A stretch of DNA of 64,000 nucleotides from Clostridium estertheticum (GCF_011065935.2 NZ_JAAMNH020000001.1:2067001-2131000), one strand, 5' to 3'; shown: positions 7,685 to 16,384, counted from the stretch's first letter. Notes: generated by a model from the letters alone, not told the origin. Numbers and translations: made by a program.

Positions 7685-9076
7685 ATGGGTAAAGTCAATG
7701 AAATTAACGATTCTGGAAACGTAAAGTTAAAGAGGGAGCTTGGTCTTGCTGCTGCAACTGCTATAGTTGTAGGTAACTGTATAGGTTCAGGTATTTTCAC
7801 CTCTGCCGCATCACTAGCTGCTGCATCAAATCCTAAAACCGCTATGATTGCTTGGGTAATTACAGCCATTGGATCACTACTAATTGCTTTAAGTTTTGCT
7901 AGTCTTGGAACAGCTATGCCAAGAACAGGAGGGCCAATCGTATATACTAGAGCTGCCTTTGGAGATTTTGCAGGGTTCTTAATTGCATGGACTTATTGGA
8001 TAGGTGCTTGGGTAGGAAACGCCGCTATTATAACTGCTTTTATGCTTTATTTCACATATTTTTTCCCTGGTGCAACAACTCCAATAATGGCGTTTTTAAT
8101 TACTTCAGCTGTATTGTGGTTTTTCACCATTGTAAATATTCTTGGTGTTAAAGGAGCCGGTATGGTTAGTATTGTAACAACAGTGCTAAAAGTAAGTGCT
8201 CTAGTAGTATTTGTAGTAATTGCAGGTTCGCATTTTAATCCTGATATGCTTAGTACAGTATCTAGTGCTAAAGTTTCAGGAATGAATACCTTACCAGCAG
8301 CGATTGCAATTGCATTATGGGCTTTTGTAGGAATTGAAAGTGCAACAGTTCCCGCAGGAGAAATTAAAGATCCAGAAAAAAACATTAGAAAAAGCACAAT
8401 ATATGGTACTTTAATTGCAGCAGCTGTATATTTAATTGTTTCAATAGTTGCTATGGGTGTTCTAAATCAAGAAACTTTAGCTGGTTCAAAAGCACCTCTT
8501 GCGGATATAATTAACGCAGCAACTGGTGGAACTTGGGGCGGAAACTTTATAGCAATAGGCGCTATAATATCCACACTAGGAGCTACTTCAGGATGGGTGT
8601 TAACCACTGCTAGAAGCGCATTTGGTGCTTCTCAGGATAAATTATTCCCAGAAGTATTTGGAAGAGTACATCCTAAATATAAGACTCCAGTGGCCTCACT
8701 TGTAATAAGTGGTGTTGCAGCTAATATACTTCTTATATTAAATTATGTAGGTTCATTGAATGCAGCATTTAATTTTATGTTATTACTTGCTACATTAGCA
8801 TTCTTGCCGGCTTATGCTTTTTGCGCAGCAGCAGATATAGTTCTTTTAAAGAAACATTCATTAGACTTTAATATTTGGAATTTCTTGAAGAATTCTTTTG
8901 TAGCATTGCTTGCTTTTGCATATGCTATATATGCGATTTATGGAACTGGATCAGAGGTTGTAATGTATGGGTTTATACTTATGTTAGTAGGTATTCCAGT
9001 GTACTTATACATGATGCTTGAAAATAATAAGAAAGACAAAAAAGTTGATGCTTTAAGAAAAGATATACAGGCTTAG
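7685..9076 (+). CDS. APC-family amino acid permease or antiporter
   Basis: This 463-aa protein has about 12 hydrophobic segments and the APC signature near the N-terminus (ATAIVVGNCIGSGIFTSAAS), where the GSGIF loop binds the substrate amino group. The PRTGGPIVYTRAAFG segment and the internal PEKNIRKSTIYGT motif are also typical of basic amino acid/polyamine/organocation transporters. The substrate cannot be assigned from sequence alone; AdiC- and ArcD-like antiporters and general amino acid permeases share these features. The start ATG has AAGGGGG upstream. The gene stands alone and ends in a strong terminator. Confidence 0.85.
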   Translation: MGKVNEINDSGNVKLKRELGLAAATAIVVGNCIGSGIFTSAASLAAASNPKTAMIAWVITAIGSLLIALSFASLGTAMPRTGGPIVYTRAAFGDFAGFLIAWTYWIGAWVGNAAIITAFMLYFTYFFPGATTPIMAFLITSAVLWFFTIVNILGVKGAGMVSIVTTVLKVSALVVFVVIAGSHFNPDMLSTVSSAKVSGMNTLPAAIAIALWAFVGIESATVPAGEIKDPEKNIRKSTIYGTLIAAAVYLIVSIVAMGVLNQETLAGSKAPLADIINAATGGTWGGNFIAIGAIISTLGATSGWVLTTARSAFGASQDKLFPEVFGRVHPKYKTPVASLVISGVAANILLILNYVGSLNAAFNFMLLLATLAFLPAYAFCAAADIVLLKKHSLDFNIWNFLKNSFVALLAFAYAIYAIYGTGSEVVMYGFILMLVGIPVYLYMMLENNKKDKKVDALRKDIQA

Positions 9077-9119
9077 ATGTTAGAAAAGTGCTCAGTTGTA
9101 AATAGTAATTAAAGAGGAA

Positions 9120-9155
9120 CGCCCTTGTAACTTATAAAGTTACAAGGGCGTTTTT
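9120..9155 (+). terminator. Terminator of the permease gene
   Basis: CGCCCTTGTAACT (9120-9132) pairs with AGTTACAAGGGCG (9138-9150), followed by a T tract. Confidence 0.9.
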
Positions 9156-9255
9156 ATAATGATTTAACAACACTGGTTCCTAAGAGGTATAAACTTTGGT
9201 GTGAGTTCAACTTTTGTGGTATACTTTAATAAGGCTAGAATTGGGAGGCAAAATA

Positions 9256-9543
9256 ATGGGAAATATACTTATGTATTCAAAAAAGCAATTGGATAAAACA
9301 CTAAAAAATTTCGCAAAGAAACAAAACTTAGGGTCAAATGACACAGCGGAGTGGATAAGACTCATAAATGATTTTATATATGAATTTGGTTTAAAGTCCG
9401 AAGTTAATGAAGAAGATACACTTTCAATAACTACGAGTAAAGAAGAGCAAGTTGTAATTGAAAAAATGATGTATGTATTAGAAGGTACAAAAACTTCACT
9501 TACTTATATTTTTGATGGCAATATTACTTATATAGAAGAGTAA
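9256..9543 (+). CDS. Conserved-looking hypothetical protein, 95 aa
   Basis: I do not recognise the family. The protein is soluble, mixed alpha/beta in character, with no signal peptide, membrane segment or cysteine motif; it begins MGNILMYSKKQLDKTLKNF and ends SLTYIFDGNITYIEE. The ATG at 9256 follows GGGAGG with good spacing. An upstream in-frame TTG at 9214 overlaps a promoter-like TATACT and is rejected. The gene is bracketed by terminators, so it is transcribed alone from that promoter. Confidence 0.7.
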   Translation: MGNILMYSKKQLDKTLKNFAKKQNLGSNDTAEWIRLINDFIYEFGLKSEVNEEDTLSITTSKEEQVVIEKMMYVLEGTKTSLTYIFDGNITYIEE

Positions 9544-9550
9544 GCAAAAA

Positions 9551-9582
9551 AGTACGAAATATCTATTTCGTACTTTTTTTTG
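9551..9582. terminator. Bidirectional terminator between convergent genes
   Basis: AGTACGAAAT (9551-9560) pairs with ATTTCGTACT (9565-9574), flanked by A6 on the left and T8 on the right. It can therefore serve both the 95-aa gene and the minus-strand transporter. Confidence 0.85.
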
Positions 9583-9596
9583 CTTTAAACATATTT

Positions 9597-10700
9597 TTAT
9601 AGAATTTGCTTGTTTTCAGTTCTTTTATTCATAAAATCTTCTAATAAAATATTTATTAAAGCTATAGTTGGAACTCCAAGTATCATTCCTGTAATTCCGA
9701 AAAGTCCTCCTCCGAGAACAATTCCTAGTATTATAAGTAGTGGACTAAGCCCTACCTTATCACCAATGATTTTGGGGGATATAAACCATCCATCGATATT
9801 ACTTAAGGTTACAATAAAGAGTACTAACTCTAAAGATTTTATTGGACTAAAGAATATTGTTATTGTAACAGCAGGTATCATTCCTATAATGTTTCCAAAA
9901 TAAGGGATCATATTTGTTACTGCTATTACTAAACTAAAAGGCAATGCATAAGGTATCTTTAATATCATAAATCCTATAAAAGTAATAGCACCAAAAATAA
10001 TAGAATCAATTATCTTTCCAATAAAATATTTTTTAAAAGTAATATTAGCTATTTTTCCGAAATTAACTACTTTAGCAGCATGGATTTCATTTAAAAAAGA
10101 ATAAATGAATTTTTTAATATTATAAATAATGGATTCTTTATCAAGTAAATAGTAAACTGAAATTACGATTCCAGACATTAACTTCATAAAGAAAGAACTT
10201 AACCCCATTAAATTATCAATTAGAAGTTGTAAACCTGGGGCGAAGTATGTTGATATATCTTTATTAAAAGTAGTAAGGTAATTTTTCAAGTAAGGTGTAA
10301 GATTGAATTTGTTTAAAAATTTATTTTCAGCTAGAAAATTAGTAGACCCTTTAATTGATTTATCTGCTAATTGAGGAATATTATTAAATAAATCAACCAC
10401 ACTTTTAACAACATTAGGAGCAACTAGGAATATTATTAATAATATTATTCCTATAAATATTGTATAAATTATGATGATACTATAAATTCTTTTCATTTTA
10501 GTCTCTTTTTCAATGTATACCATAAGTGGATTAAGCAAATAAGCTATAAAGAAACCCCAAATAAAATAACTAAGTAATGAAATGATTTTTTGAAATATTG
10601 CACCTATATTTTCAATGTTACTTATTATCCTAAAAAGAAGAAAAGTTATTATAATTATAGGGATAAGCTGTATATAGGGTATTTTTTTATATCGAATCAA
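9597..10700 (-). CDS. AI-2E family transporter (TqsA/PerM-like membrane protein)
   Basis: The product is a 367-aa polytopic protein with about seven or eight membrane segments in the AI-2E exporter arrangement: an N-terminal pair, a long amphipathic region (about 80-200), then a hydrophobic C-terminal block with AVTNMIPYFGNIIGMIPA and the ISPKIIGDKVGLSPLLIILGI motif. Members have been linked to autoinducer-2 export or Na+/H+ antiport, so the substrate is uncertain. The start is probably TTG at 10700, six bases from GGAGGA; an in-frame TTG at 10718 lies upstream of that site. It is monocistronic. Confidence 0.85.
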   Translation of the reverse strand: MIRYKKIPYIQLIPIIIITFLLFRIISNIENIGAIFQKIISLLSYFIWGFFIAYLLNPLMVYIEKETKMKRIYSIIIIYTIFIGIILLIIFLVAPNVVKSVVDLFNNIPQLADKSIKGSTNFLAENKFLNKFNLTPYLKNYLTTFNKDISTYFAPGLQLLIDNLMGLSSFFMKLMSGIVISVYYLLDKESIIYNIKKFIYSFLNEIHAAKVVNFGKIANITFKKYFIGKIIDSIIFGAITFIGFMILKIPYALPFSLVIAVTNMIPYFGNIIGMIPAVTITIFFSPIKSLELVLFIVTLSNIDGWFISPKIIGDKVGLSPLLIILGIVLGGGLFGITGMILGVPTIALINILLEDFMNKRTENKQIL

Positions 10701-10839
10701 TACAATTCCTCCAATCAATATCTATAAATATAAGTATAGCAGTTTGTAAAAAATAATTGAAGAGTTTTATTAACAAAGAGTAAAATTTTTAATTCATTAA
10801 TGTTATTTTTATTAATATATTTCTTTTTATACTAGAAAA

Positions 10840-11042
10840 ATGATATATTTAGTGAATTATCGTATAAATACTTTAGATGGAGCTAGGAAAAAAGCTAAAT
10901 ACTATGGATTTAGGGAGCATTCTATGCTTGGGAAAGTCAAGAAAATGGTGAGGATGCCTGTAGTGATTTTAACGTAATTGTAAGAGGAGAAAAATATTTC
11001 ATAGAAATTACACATAAAAACCATAGGATTATGAAAGTATAA
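10840..11042 (+). pseudogene. Small decayed gene with a one-base frameshift
   Basis: Two overlapping frames together read as one plausible protein. The first runs from ATG 10840 through LDGARKKAKYYGFRE; a shift near 10913-10917 then continues AFYAWESQENGEDACSDF and ends EITHKNHRIMKV at TAA 11040-11042. Restoring one A in AGGGAGCATTC would join them (GFRE-AFYAWE). No good ribosome-binding site precedes the ATG. The protein family is not recognised. This is inference from reading-frame quality, and a sequencing error would give the same picture. Confidence 0.5.
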
Positions 11043-11244
11043 TATATATGCATATTTTCTTAACGCCTTGCTATCTTTTAGGTGGCACACAGGATTGTAT
11101 TATAAATAAGTTTTTTTTATTTGGTTATAAAAACAAAATAATATAATATAAAAATTATTATCGGTAACATATGTATGCAAAAGAATAAGCAAAAGGCTAT
11201 ATAAGCCAAAGAATGGCTTTTTAAGCCAAGAGGAGTGTATTATT

Positions 11245-11850
11245 ATGGAAAAAGTTATTTTAGATGCATTTGAAAGAATTCCAGGAAATAAGAAATTTAA
11301 AGAAGGCGGTTTTATTGCAGGTGTAATTTATGGTGATAACATCAAGGAAGCAATTTCTGTAAAGTTTGAATTATTACCCCTAAAAAAGATTCTTGCACAA
11401 CATGGTTCTAATGCGAAAGTATGGGTTAAATGCGGAGAGGACAAGAAATTTGGATTCGTAAAAGCAATCCAAAGACATCCTGTATCAGCAACAATTAACC
11501 ACGTAGATATACAAGTTGTTTCTTTAGATCATGAAATAAAATTACAATTACCTATATCATTCAAAGGTGAAGCTAATATTATAGATAATCTACTTCAGTT
11601 ACAGATCCATAAATCTGAAATAGATGTTTTTGGAAACATGGCTTTAATGCCAGATGTAGTAACTATTGATATAGCAGGAAAAAAACTTGGAGATACAATT
11701 ACAATAGCTGATTTTGATTTAGATAAGAAAATTAAAATCACTGACGAGGAAGATCAAATTTACGCAGCTATAATAGCAAGAAAAGAACAAGTTGAAGAGG
11801 ATGAAGTTACTAAAGAAGAACTTATTGTTGAACCTGTAGTTGAGGCTTAA
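11245..11850 (+). CDS. rplY: 50S ribosomal protein L25/TL5 (general stress protein Ctc)
   Basis: This 201-aa protein has the two-domain Ctc/TL5 form. The N-terminal 5S-rRNA-binding L25 domain (about 1-90) includes RRIPG-like ERIPGNKKFKEGGFIAGVIYG and FGFVKAIQRHPVSATINHVD. The C-terminal TL5 beta domain (about 95-185) includes LPISFKGEA, DVVTIDIAGKKLGDTITIADF, and is followed by an acidic tail. The ATG follows AGAGGAG. Upstream (11190-11235) are repeated GGCT/AAGCC segments that can form a small leader hairpin. The gene is monocistronic with its own terminator. Confidence 0.93.
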   Translation: MEKVILDAFERIPGNKKFKEGGFIAGVIYGDNIKEAISVKFELLPLKKILAQHGSNAKVWVKCGEDKKFGFVKAIQRHPVSATINHVDIQVVSLDHEIKLQLPISFKGEANIIDNLLQLQIHKSEIDVFGNMALMPDVVTIDIAGKKLGDTITIADFDLDKKIKITDEEDQIYAAIIARKEQVEEDEVTKEELIVEPVVEA

Positions 11851-11889
11851 TTAGATTATTTTATCTAATATATACAATATATAGATTCT

Positions 11890-11935
11890 AAGAGTGTTGA
11901 TGGAAACTGTGTTTTCATCAACACTCTTATTTTTT
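11890..11935 (+). terminator. Terminator of the L25 gene
   Basis: AAGAGTGTTGATG (11890-11902) pairs with CATCAACACTCTT (11916-11928), then T-rich sequence. Confidence 0.9.
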
Positions 11936-12153
11936 GCTACTATATGATAAATTAATTAGTGAAAAGCTAGTTTTGATACCTTATAACTATGGAGCAGCAA
12001 GAAGCCGCAATTAAAAATGCATCAGAAACCGTAGAAGAATTAAAAGTATGATTTTTAATTTACTGTGCAAATTTTATGGATTAATGATAAAATGATATTT
12101 GTCGTTTATTTTTTGTTTCATTAAATATAGGGCTAATCATTAAATTAAGGGAT

Positions 12154-13605
12154 GTGACACAAAGGATGGAATCGAAAAAAAAGAGTATAGTCATTGCATT
12201 AATGGTGTCAATGTTTCTCGCCGCTGTAGAGGGAACAGTAATAACTACTGCCATACCAACTATAGTTAAAGAATTAAATGGGTTTGAGCTTATAAGCTGG
12301 GTTTTTGCTGCTTACCTATTGACATCAGCTATTTCAACACCCATATATGGGAAATTATCTGATTTATATGGAAGAAAAAACATTCTTTCAATTGGAATAA
12401 TAATTTTTTTACTGGGAAGTTGCCTTTGCGGGATATCACAAAGCATGTACCAGCTTATAGCATTTCGTGCAGTTCAAGGAGTGGGGGCGGGAGCAATATT
12501 TACGGTTACGTACACTATAGTTGGTGACATTTTTACTGTTGAAGAAAAACCAAAGGTTCAAGGTTGGTTAAGTACAGTATGGGGAATAGCGAGTTTAACA
12601 GGACCTTTTTTAGGGGGATTTTTAATAGAAAATCTTTCGTGGAATTGGATTTTCTTTATAAATTTACCCTTTGGAATAATATCTATAGTACTTTTACAAA
12701 AGAACCTAATTGAAACTTTTGAAAGGAAGAAACATAAGATAGATTATTTAGGTACTTTATTATTATCTCTTGCAATTATAACCTTTTTACTGGGAAGTTT
12801 ATCTGGTAAAAAGAATAATATCATAATAGCCTTAGCAGTTACAATGGCAATATTGATCCTATTTTATCATGTGGAGAAAAGAGCTGAGGAACCCATTATA
12901 CCCTTTGAAATTTTCACGAAAACTAGCACTATTGTAAATTCCATAAGCTTTTTAGCCTCAGGGATTTTAATAGGAGTGGAGGTTTACTTGCCTATTTATA
13001 TGCAAAATGTTTTAGGCTTTGGGGCTACAGCTTCAGGAGTTTCTATGGCACCAATGTCTATTTCATGGCTCTTATCTTCATTTATTTTGTCTAAAGCTAT
13101 TCCTAAATATGGTGAAAGAATAGTCATTGGTATATCTACACTAATTTTACTTGTTAGTTGTGGGTTTTTAACTACTTTAACTATTAAATCTCCAATAATA
13201 TCAGTTATAGTTTATGGTTTTATAATGGGATTTGGTTTTGGAGGAGCTTTTACTACATTAACAATAATGGTGCAAGAATCTGTAGGATATAGCAAAAGAG
13301 GTGCAGCCACAGCAGTAAATGCACTAGTTCGTACCTTAGGTCAAACTATAGGAGTAAGTATTTTCGGTATTATATTAAATGTAAATATAGTTAAATATTT
13401 TAATAACTTGGGAATTAAGGGTATACAACCAAATAATTTATACTCCCAGACAGCTTTAAACAGTGGAGTAAGTTTGCAGCAAATAAAATTATCTTTAAAT
13501 TCAGGGCTTCATGTGGTATTTATAGCATTTATCATAATTGCTATAGTTTCACTGATACTTTCTTTTAGATTTGATGCAAATTCAAAAGATAGTATTTTAG
13601 AATAA
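12154..13605 (+). CDS. MFS drug exporter, DHA2 (EmrB/QacA) type
   Basis: The 483-aa protein has about 14 membrane segments, as in the DHA2 drug:H+ antiporters. Motif A is seen as GKLSDLYGRKNIL, and motif C-like residues occur in WGIASLTGPFLGGFLIE. AFRAVQGVGAGAIFTVTYTI and GAATAVNALVRTLGQTIGVS also match the family. The substrate is unknown. The start is uncertain: GTG at 12154 is very close to AAGGGA, while ATG at 12166 has slightly long spacing; the extra four residues make no functional difference. No regulator gene is adjacent. Confidence 0.88.
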   Translation: MTQRMESKKKSIVIALMVSMFLAAVEGTVITTAIPTIVKELNGFELISWVFAAYLLTSAISTPIYGKLSDLYGRKNILSIGIIIFLLGSCLCGISQSMYQLIAFRAVQGVGAGAIFTVTYTIVGDIFTVEEKPKVQGWLSTVWGIASLTGPFLGGFLIENLSWNWIFFINLPFGIISIVLLQKNLIETFERKKHKIDYLGTLLLSLAIITFLLGSLSGKKNNIIIALAVTMAILILFYHVEKRAEEPIIPFEIFTKTSTIVNSISFLASGILIGVEVYLPIYMQNVLGFGATASGVSMAPMSISWLLSSFILSKAIPKYGERIVIGISTLILLVSCGFLTTLTIKSPIISVIVYGFIMGFGFGGAFTTLTIMVQESVGYSKRGAATAVNALVRTLGQTIGVSIFGIILNVNIVKYFNNLGIKGIQPNNLYSQTALNSGVSLQQIKLSLNSGLHVVFIAFIIIAIVSLILSFRFDANSKDSILE

Positions 13606-13663
13606 AAGGATTATTCCTCTATATGGGGGAGTCCATTTTGTTATTTAACTTTTATAAAAAAAT

Positions 13664-13684
13664 AAGGCAGGATAATCCTGCCTT
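13664..13684. terminator. Shared bidirectional terminator, duplicated at 17995
   Basis: AAGGCAGGA (13664-13672) pairs with TCCTGCCTT (13676-13684), with A/T runs on both sides. It ends the MFS gene and the minus-strand SASP-like gene. The same stem sequence occurs next to the paralogous gene at 17995-18020. Confidence 0.85.
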
Positions 13685-13688
13685 AAAA

Positions 13689-13976
13689 TTATTTTTTAGT
13701 ATTACTTTTATTTACGTCTGAACGTGTATTTAATTGTTTTCTTTCTTCTAAATCATCATAATTAGTGCTGTTGGTCATATTAGACATATCATCATTTGAA
13801 ATACCAGTATAAAAATCATTACCAGTTGATTGAATGTTTAATCTACCGGTTTCTTTTGGAGTAGCATCACTAGTGCTGCTATTCAAACCTTCATTTGAGT
13901 AAGTTTTTGAACCTTTATTGTCATTTGACCGTGTGGTTGCTTTTTTAGTTTGTTCTAAATTATTGTTATTGGTCAT
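13689..13976 (-). CDS. Gamma-SASP-like repetitive hydrophilic protein (paralog 1)
   Basis: A 95-aa, Asn/Ser/Thr-rich, probably disordered protein with degenerate repeats: LEQTKKATTRSNDNKGS near the N-terminus and LEERKQLNTRSDVNKS near the C-terminus. The spacing of charged residue, Leu-Asn and Ser resembles the repeat of gamma-type small acid-soluble spore proteins (V[RK]xQNQQSA), which serve as amino acid stores in spores. It is a diverged paralog of the gene at 18028-18426, with related upstream sequence and terminator. The ATG is seven bases from GGGAG. Function is inferred; it could simply be a low-complexity protein. Confidence 0.5.
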   Translation of the reverse strand: MTNNNNLEQTKKATTRSNDNKGSKTYSNEGLNSSTSDATPKETGRLNIQSTGNDFYTGISNDDMSNMTNSTNYDDLEERKQLNTRSDVNKSNTKK

Positions 13977-14182
13977 AAGTATTCTCCCTTCGAATATATA
14001 AGTTATACTGAATTTATATCCAGTACATTTTATAGTTTATCCATTCTGTTATAGAATATAGATGGAAATATGAGCAATTTTAAATTTCTATAATTAGGAT
14101 GTAACATATGAATGAAACATGAAATCCTAATAATTGTCAGAATAATTCACCAATTATTCATAATGTTAATTAGTAATAACTA

Positions 14183-14211
14183 TTGACAAAGATCACTAAG
14201 GGAAGTATACT
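14183..14211 (+). promoter_or_regulatory. Strong sigma-A promoter for the candidate RNA
   Basis: TTGACA (14183-14188) and TATACT (14206-14211) are separated by exactly 17 bases. No coding region starts within 600 bases downstream; the transcript would be the structured region ending at 14687. Confidence 0.8.
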
Positions 14212-14216
14212 AAAGT

Positions 14217-14687
14217 TACACAAAGAAGAAAGCTTTCAATTCAGAGTGTAAGGTTAAATATTAACAAACAAGAAAAAATCTTAAAAAAAGAAAGGGTGTG
14301 GCCCAAAAATTAATAATATTAAAAAACCATTTATTATAATTGAAAGTGGGGTGGTTACACCAAAAAAGATAAGTTAAATTAGTTTGTATAAAAAAATTAG
14401 TTAAACTGCTGAATCAGCTTAAACAAGCAACTTAATCATAGGTAGTGGAAAAAATGTCGATTAGGCCTATAAAAGATAATTGATCCATTGCTAAATATTA
14501 ATAAAAAATAATTTAAAGTTACCCGTACCGATTAAACCTTAAGAGTTTAATATCAACAATATTAGAATCATTATTATTTATGAGCGGGAAATTAGTTAGG
14601 AGAGTATTATTGAAAGAAGAATTTATTAGGAAATAGAAGCTAAACCCATCGGGATTGATATATGGGGAATTAGCTTCTATTTTTTTG
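14217..14687 (+). ncRNA. Candidate structured noncoding RNA, about 470 nt
   Basis: This region has a near-consensus promoter at one end and a long intrinsic terminator at the other (ATAGAAGCTAA 14633-14643 with TTAGCTTCTAT 14670-14680, then T7). All six frames are rich in stops. Several local pairings are visible: TTACAC/GTGTAA around GAAAGCTTTC at the 5' end (14217-14252), GGTGT/ACACC (14295-14299 / 14357-14361), GCTG/CAGC near 14408, ATAGG/CCTAT (14438-14442 / 14466-14470), ATTAAAC/GTTTAAT (14531-14537 / 14545-14551) and CCCG/CGGG (14522 / 14585). I do not recognise RNase P, tmRNA, 6S, SRP RNA or a known riboswitch. It could instead be a long leader with attenuator for the GerMN gene at 14851. 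Confidence 0.6.
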
Positions 14688-14850
14688 TGCGTTCATAAGC
14701 TTATGTAACTTCATTTTTCTTGAGAATTTTCGAATAATTTAGCTTTAACCTGAACTATTTGATCAATAATTCGTATATAAAGGTGATATTGGAATATAAG
14801 ATAAAAAGATGTATAATAATATTAATAAAAGACTTAGAGGAGGGAAAAAA

Positions 14851-15912
14851 ATGAAAAAGCTTCTGTTAATTACTAGTTTAATTTTTTCGCTTGTATTTCT
14901 AAGTAGTTGTTCAGATAAGAAGGTTGTTGTGCCTGATAAAGTGAAGACAGTTCCAATTGTGACGAAGTTACCATCCACTATTAAGGATTATTTTTCCTAT
15001 GGTGAAAACTCGGAATATATATATGAGGGTAAAGGAAATGAATATGCCTCTTACAATGTTTTTGTAGACTATTTAACTGAAAACCGTGTTCAACTAAGAA
15101 CTGATAATGGGGGTACGGAAGTAGTTAAGGTGCTAGAAAATAAAGATGGAAAGTTAACTATGCTTCTATCTAGAGCTGAAAGTTATTATAGAGAGAATTT
15201 AACCCAAAGTCCTAGTAATAAGGAAGAAATTTTGTTAAAAGAACCACTAATAAAAGGAACCACTTGGACCCTCTCTGACAATAGAAAAAGATATATCTCA
15301 AATGTGGATGTTTACGTAACCACACCTTTGGGTAAATATAAAACAATTGAGGTTACTACAGAGAATAAAGAAGGTAAGAACTTAGACTATTATGCACCAA
15401 ATGTTGGTTTAGTTAAAACAGCATTTGTTATAAAAGATGGTGATGAGATTACATCTTCATTAAGCAAAATAGAAAAAGACAAGGCATTAACTCAAACAGT
15501 GAAATTTTATTATCCTAATGCAGTTGAAGATAAATTATATTTCGTAAATAAGCAACTTTCTTTTAAAACTAATGATATAACAAAAATCATTTTTGAAACT
15601 GCTTTTAAAGATTTGCCTAAAGGAGATCTCGGCAAGGTGCTTGGACCTAATGTTAAAATAAAAAGTCTTTATTTAAATAAGGATAATACGGTTTATGTGG
15701 ACTTCACAAAGGAATTGGTTAGTGAAATGAATGCAGGCTCAGGCTTTGAAGGCATGATTTTACAGTGTATTACCAATACACTTGGTGCATATTACGGTGT
15801 AGATAAAGTTTATATAACCATAGAAGGCAGTCCTTACTCTTCAGGTCATATTATAATGAAAAAAGGTGAGTCTTTTACTGTAGATTATAAGAATAGTATT
15901 GAACTAAAATAA
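14851..15912 (+). CDS. GerMN-domain lipoprotein
   Basis: The 353-aa product is a predicted lipoprotein: MKKLLLITSLIFSLVFLSSCSDKK has a hydrophobic core and a lipobox (LSSC) with Cys at about residue 20. The C-terminal 110 residues form a GerMN (sporulation/germination) domain, including VKFYYPNAVEDKLYFVNKQL, PKGDLGKVLGPNVKIKSLYL, VYVDFTKELVSEMNAGSGFE and NTLGAYYGVDKVYITIEG. The middle part (about 40-220) is a beta-rich region without an assigned family. GerMN domains occur in GerM and in several cell-surface proteins of spore formers, so a sporulation or envelope role is likely. The ATG at 14851 follows GGAGGG. Confidence 0.82.
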   Translation: MKKLLLITSLIFSLVFLSSCSDKKVVVPDKVKTVPIVTKLPSTIKDYFSYGENSEYIYEGKGNEYASYNVFVDYLTENRVQLRTDNGGTEVVKVLENKDGKLTMLLSRAESYYRENLTQSPSNKEEILLKEPLIKGTTWTLSDNRKRYISNVDVYVTTPLGKYKTIEVTTENKEGKNLDYYAPNVGLVKTAFVIKDGDEITSSLSKIEKDKALTQTVKFYYPNAVEDKLYFVNKQLSFKTNDITKIIFETAFKDLPKGDLGKVLGPNVKIKSLYLNKDNTVYVDFTKELVSEMNAGSGFEGMILQCITNTLGAYYGVDKVYITIEGSPYSSGHIIMKKGESFTVDYKNSIELK

Positions 15913-16099
15913 AGCAAAATATAGGGGTTTAAAAATGAATTGTGTTTTTCAAGTAGCAAGTTTATAGTTTTTGATATAAATTGGCTACTTAGTAGCCATG
16001 GATGTATTTATTGTGACTCCAGAAGTAAATGTTATGGTATAGATAATAAAATCAAAGAGATTATTTTTATAATGAGTTAATAAAAATGGCATATAGCTG

Positions 16100-16330
16100 T
16101 TAAGAGATCAGGTATAAAACTTGAATAGGATTGAATAAAAAATACCCACAAGAACTGTCATCAACTTTGACATTCTTGCGGGTATAAGAACCTTTTCCTT
16201 TTTTGATCTTTTGGATTCCTGTGCCTCTTCCAATTTCACTGGAATTAAATTTTCTCCTATTTAAATTCAGTTTGTTCATGTCAATTGTAAAGGACATGCC
16301 TTGAATTAATTGCTTTTTAGACTTTTTCAT
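16100..16330 (-). CDS. ArfA/BrfA-like ribosome-rescue factor candidate encoded by a non-stop-prone mRNA
   Basis: A 76-codon basic protein. Residues about 30-50 read RRKFNSSEIGRGTGIQKIKK, then GKGSYTRK; KKGKGSYxRK is the signature of the proteobacterial rescue factor ArfA. A strong intrinsic terminator lies inside the reading frame, covering the codons for YTRKNVKVDDSSCGY, with the T tract over the FLF codons about 11 codons before the stop. Transcripts should therefore end without a stop codon around codon 65. That is the regulatory design reported for ArfA and for Bacillus BrfA: the product is tagged and destroyed while tmRNA works, and accumulates when it fails. The ATG follows GGAAGGAT, and a promoter (TTGTAT / TATAAT) lies at 16384-16357. 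Function is inferred from motif plus architecture. Confidence 0.7.
   Translation of the reverse strand: MKKSKKQLIQGMSFTIDMNKLNLNRRKFNSSEIGRGTGIQKIKKGKGSYTRKNVKVDDSSCGYFLFNPIQVLYLIS
16130..16185 (-). terminator. Intrinsic terminator inside the rescue-factor reading frame
   Basis: On the minus strand ATACCCGCAAGAA-TGTCA pairs with TGACA-GTTCTTGTGGGTAT (16185 down to 16142). This is about 18 bp with one G-T pair and a single bulge, followed by TTTTTTATTC. It lies wholly upstream of the stop codon at 16100-16102. Confidence 0.88.
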
Positions 16331-16356
16331 TTAAATCATCCTTCCATCTTGTATTT

Positions 16357-16384
16357 ATTATATAATATGATAGATTGTATACAA
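16357..16384 (-). promoter_or_regulatory. Sigma-A-like promoter of the rescue-factor gene
   Basis: On the minus strand TTGTAT (16384-16379) and TATAAT (16362-16357) are 16 bases apart, 27 bases before the ATG. Confidence 0.55.

Noticed and set aside
10902..11090. 62-codon minus-strand ORF
   Set aside because: It is antisense to the better-supported frameshifted gene at 10840-11042 and has no start signal.
11989..12051. 20-codon ORF MEQQEAAIKNASETVEELKV
   Set aside because: It is protein-like but too short, without a ribosome-binding site; at most a gene remnant.
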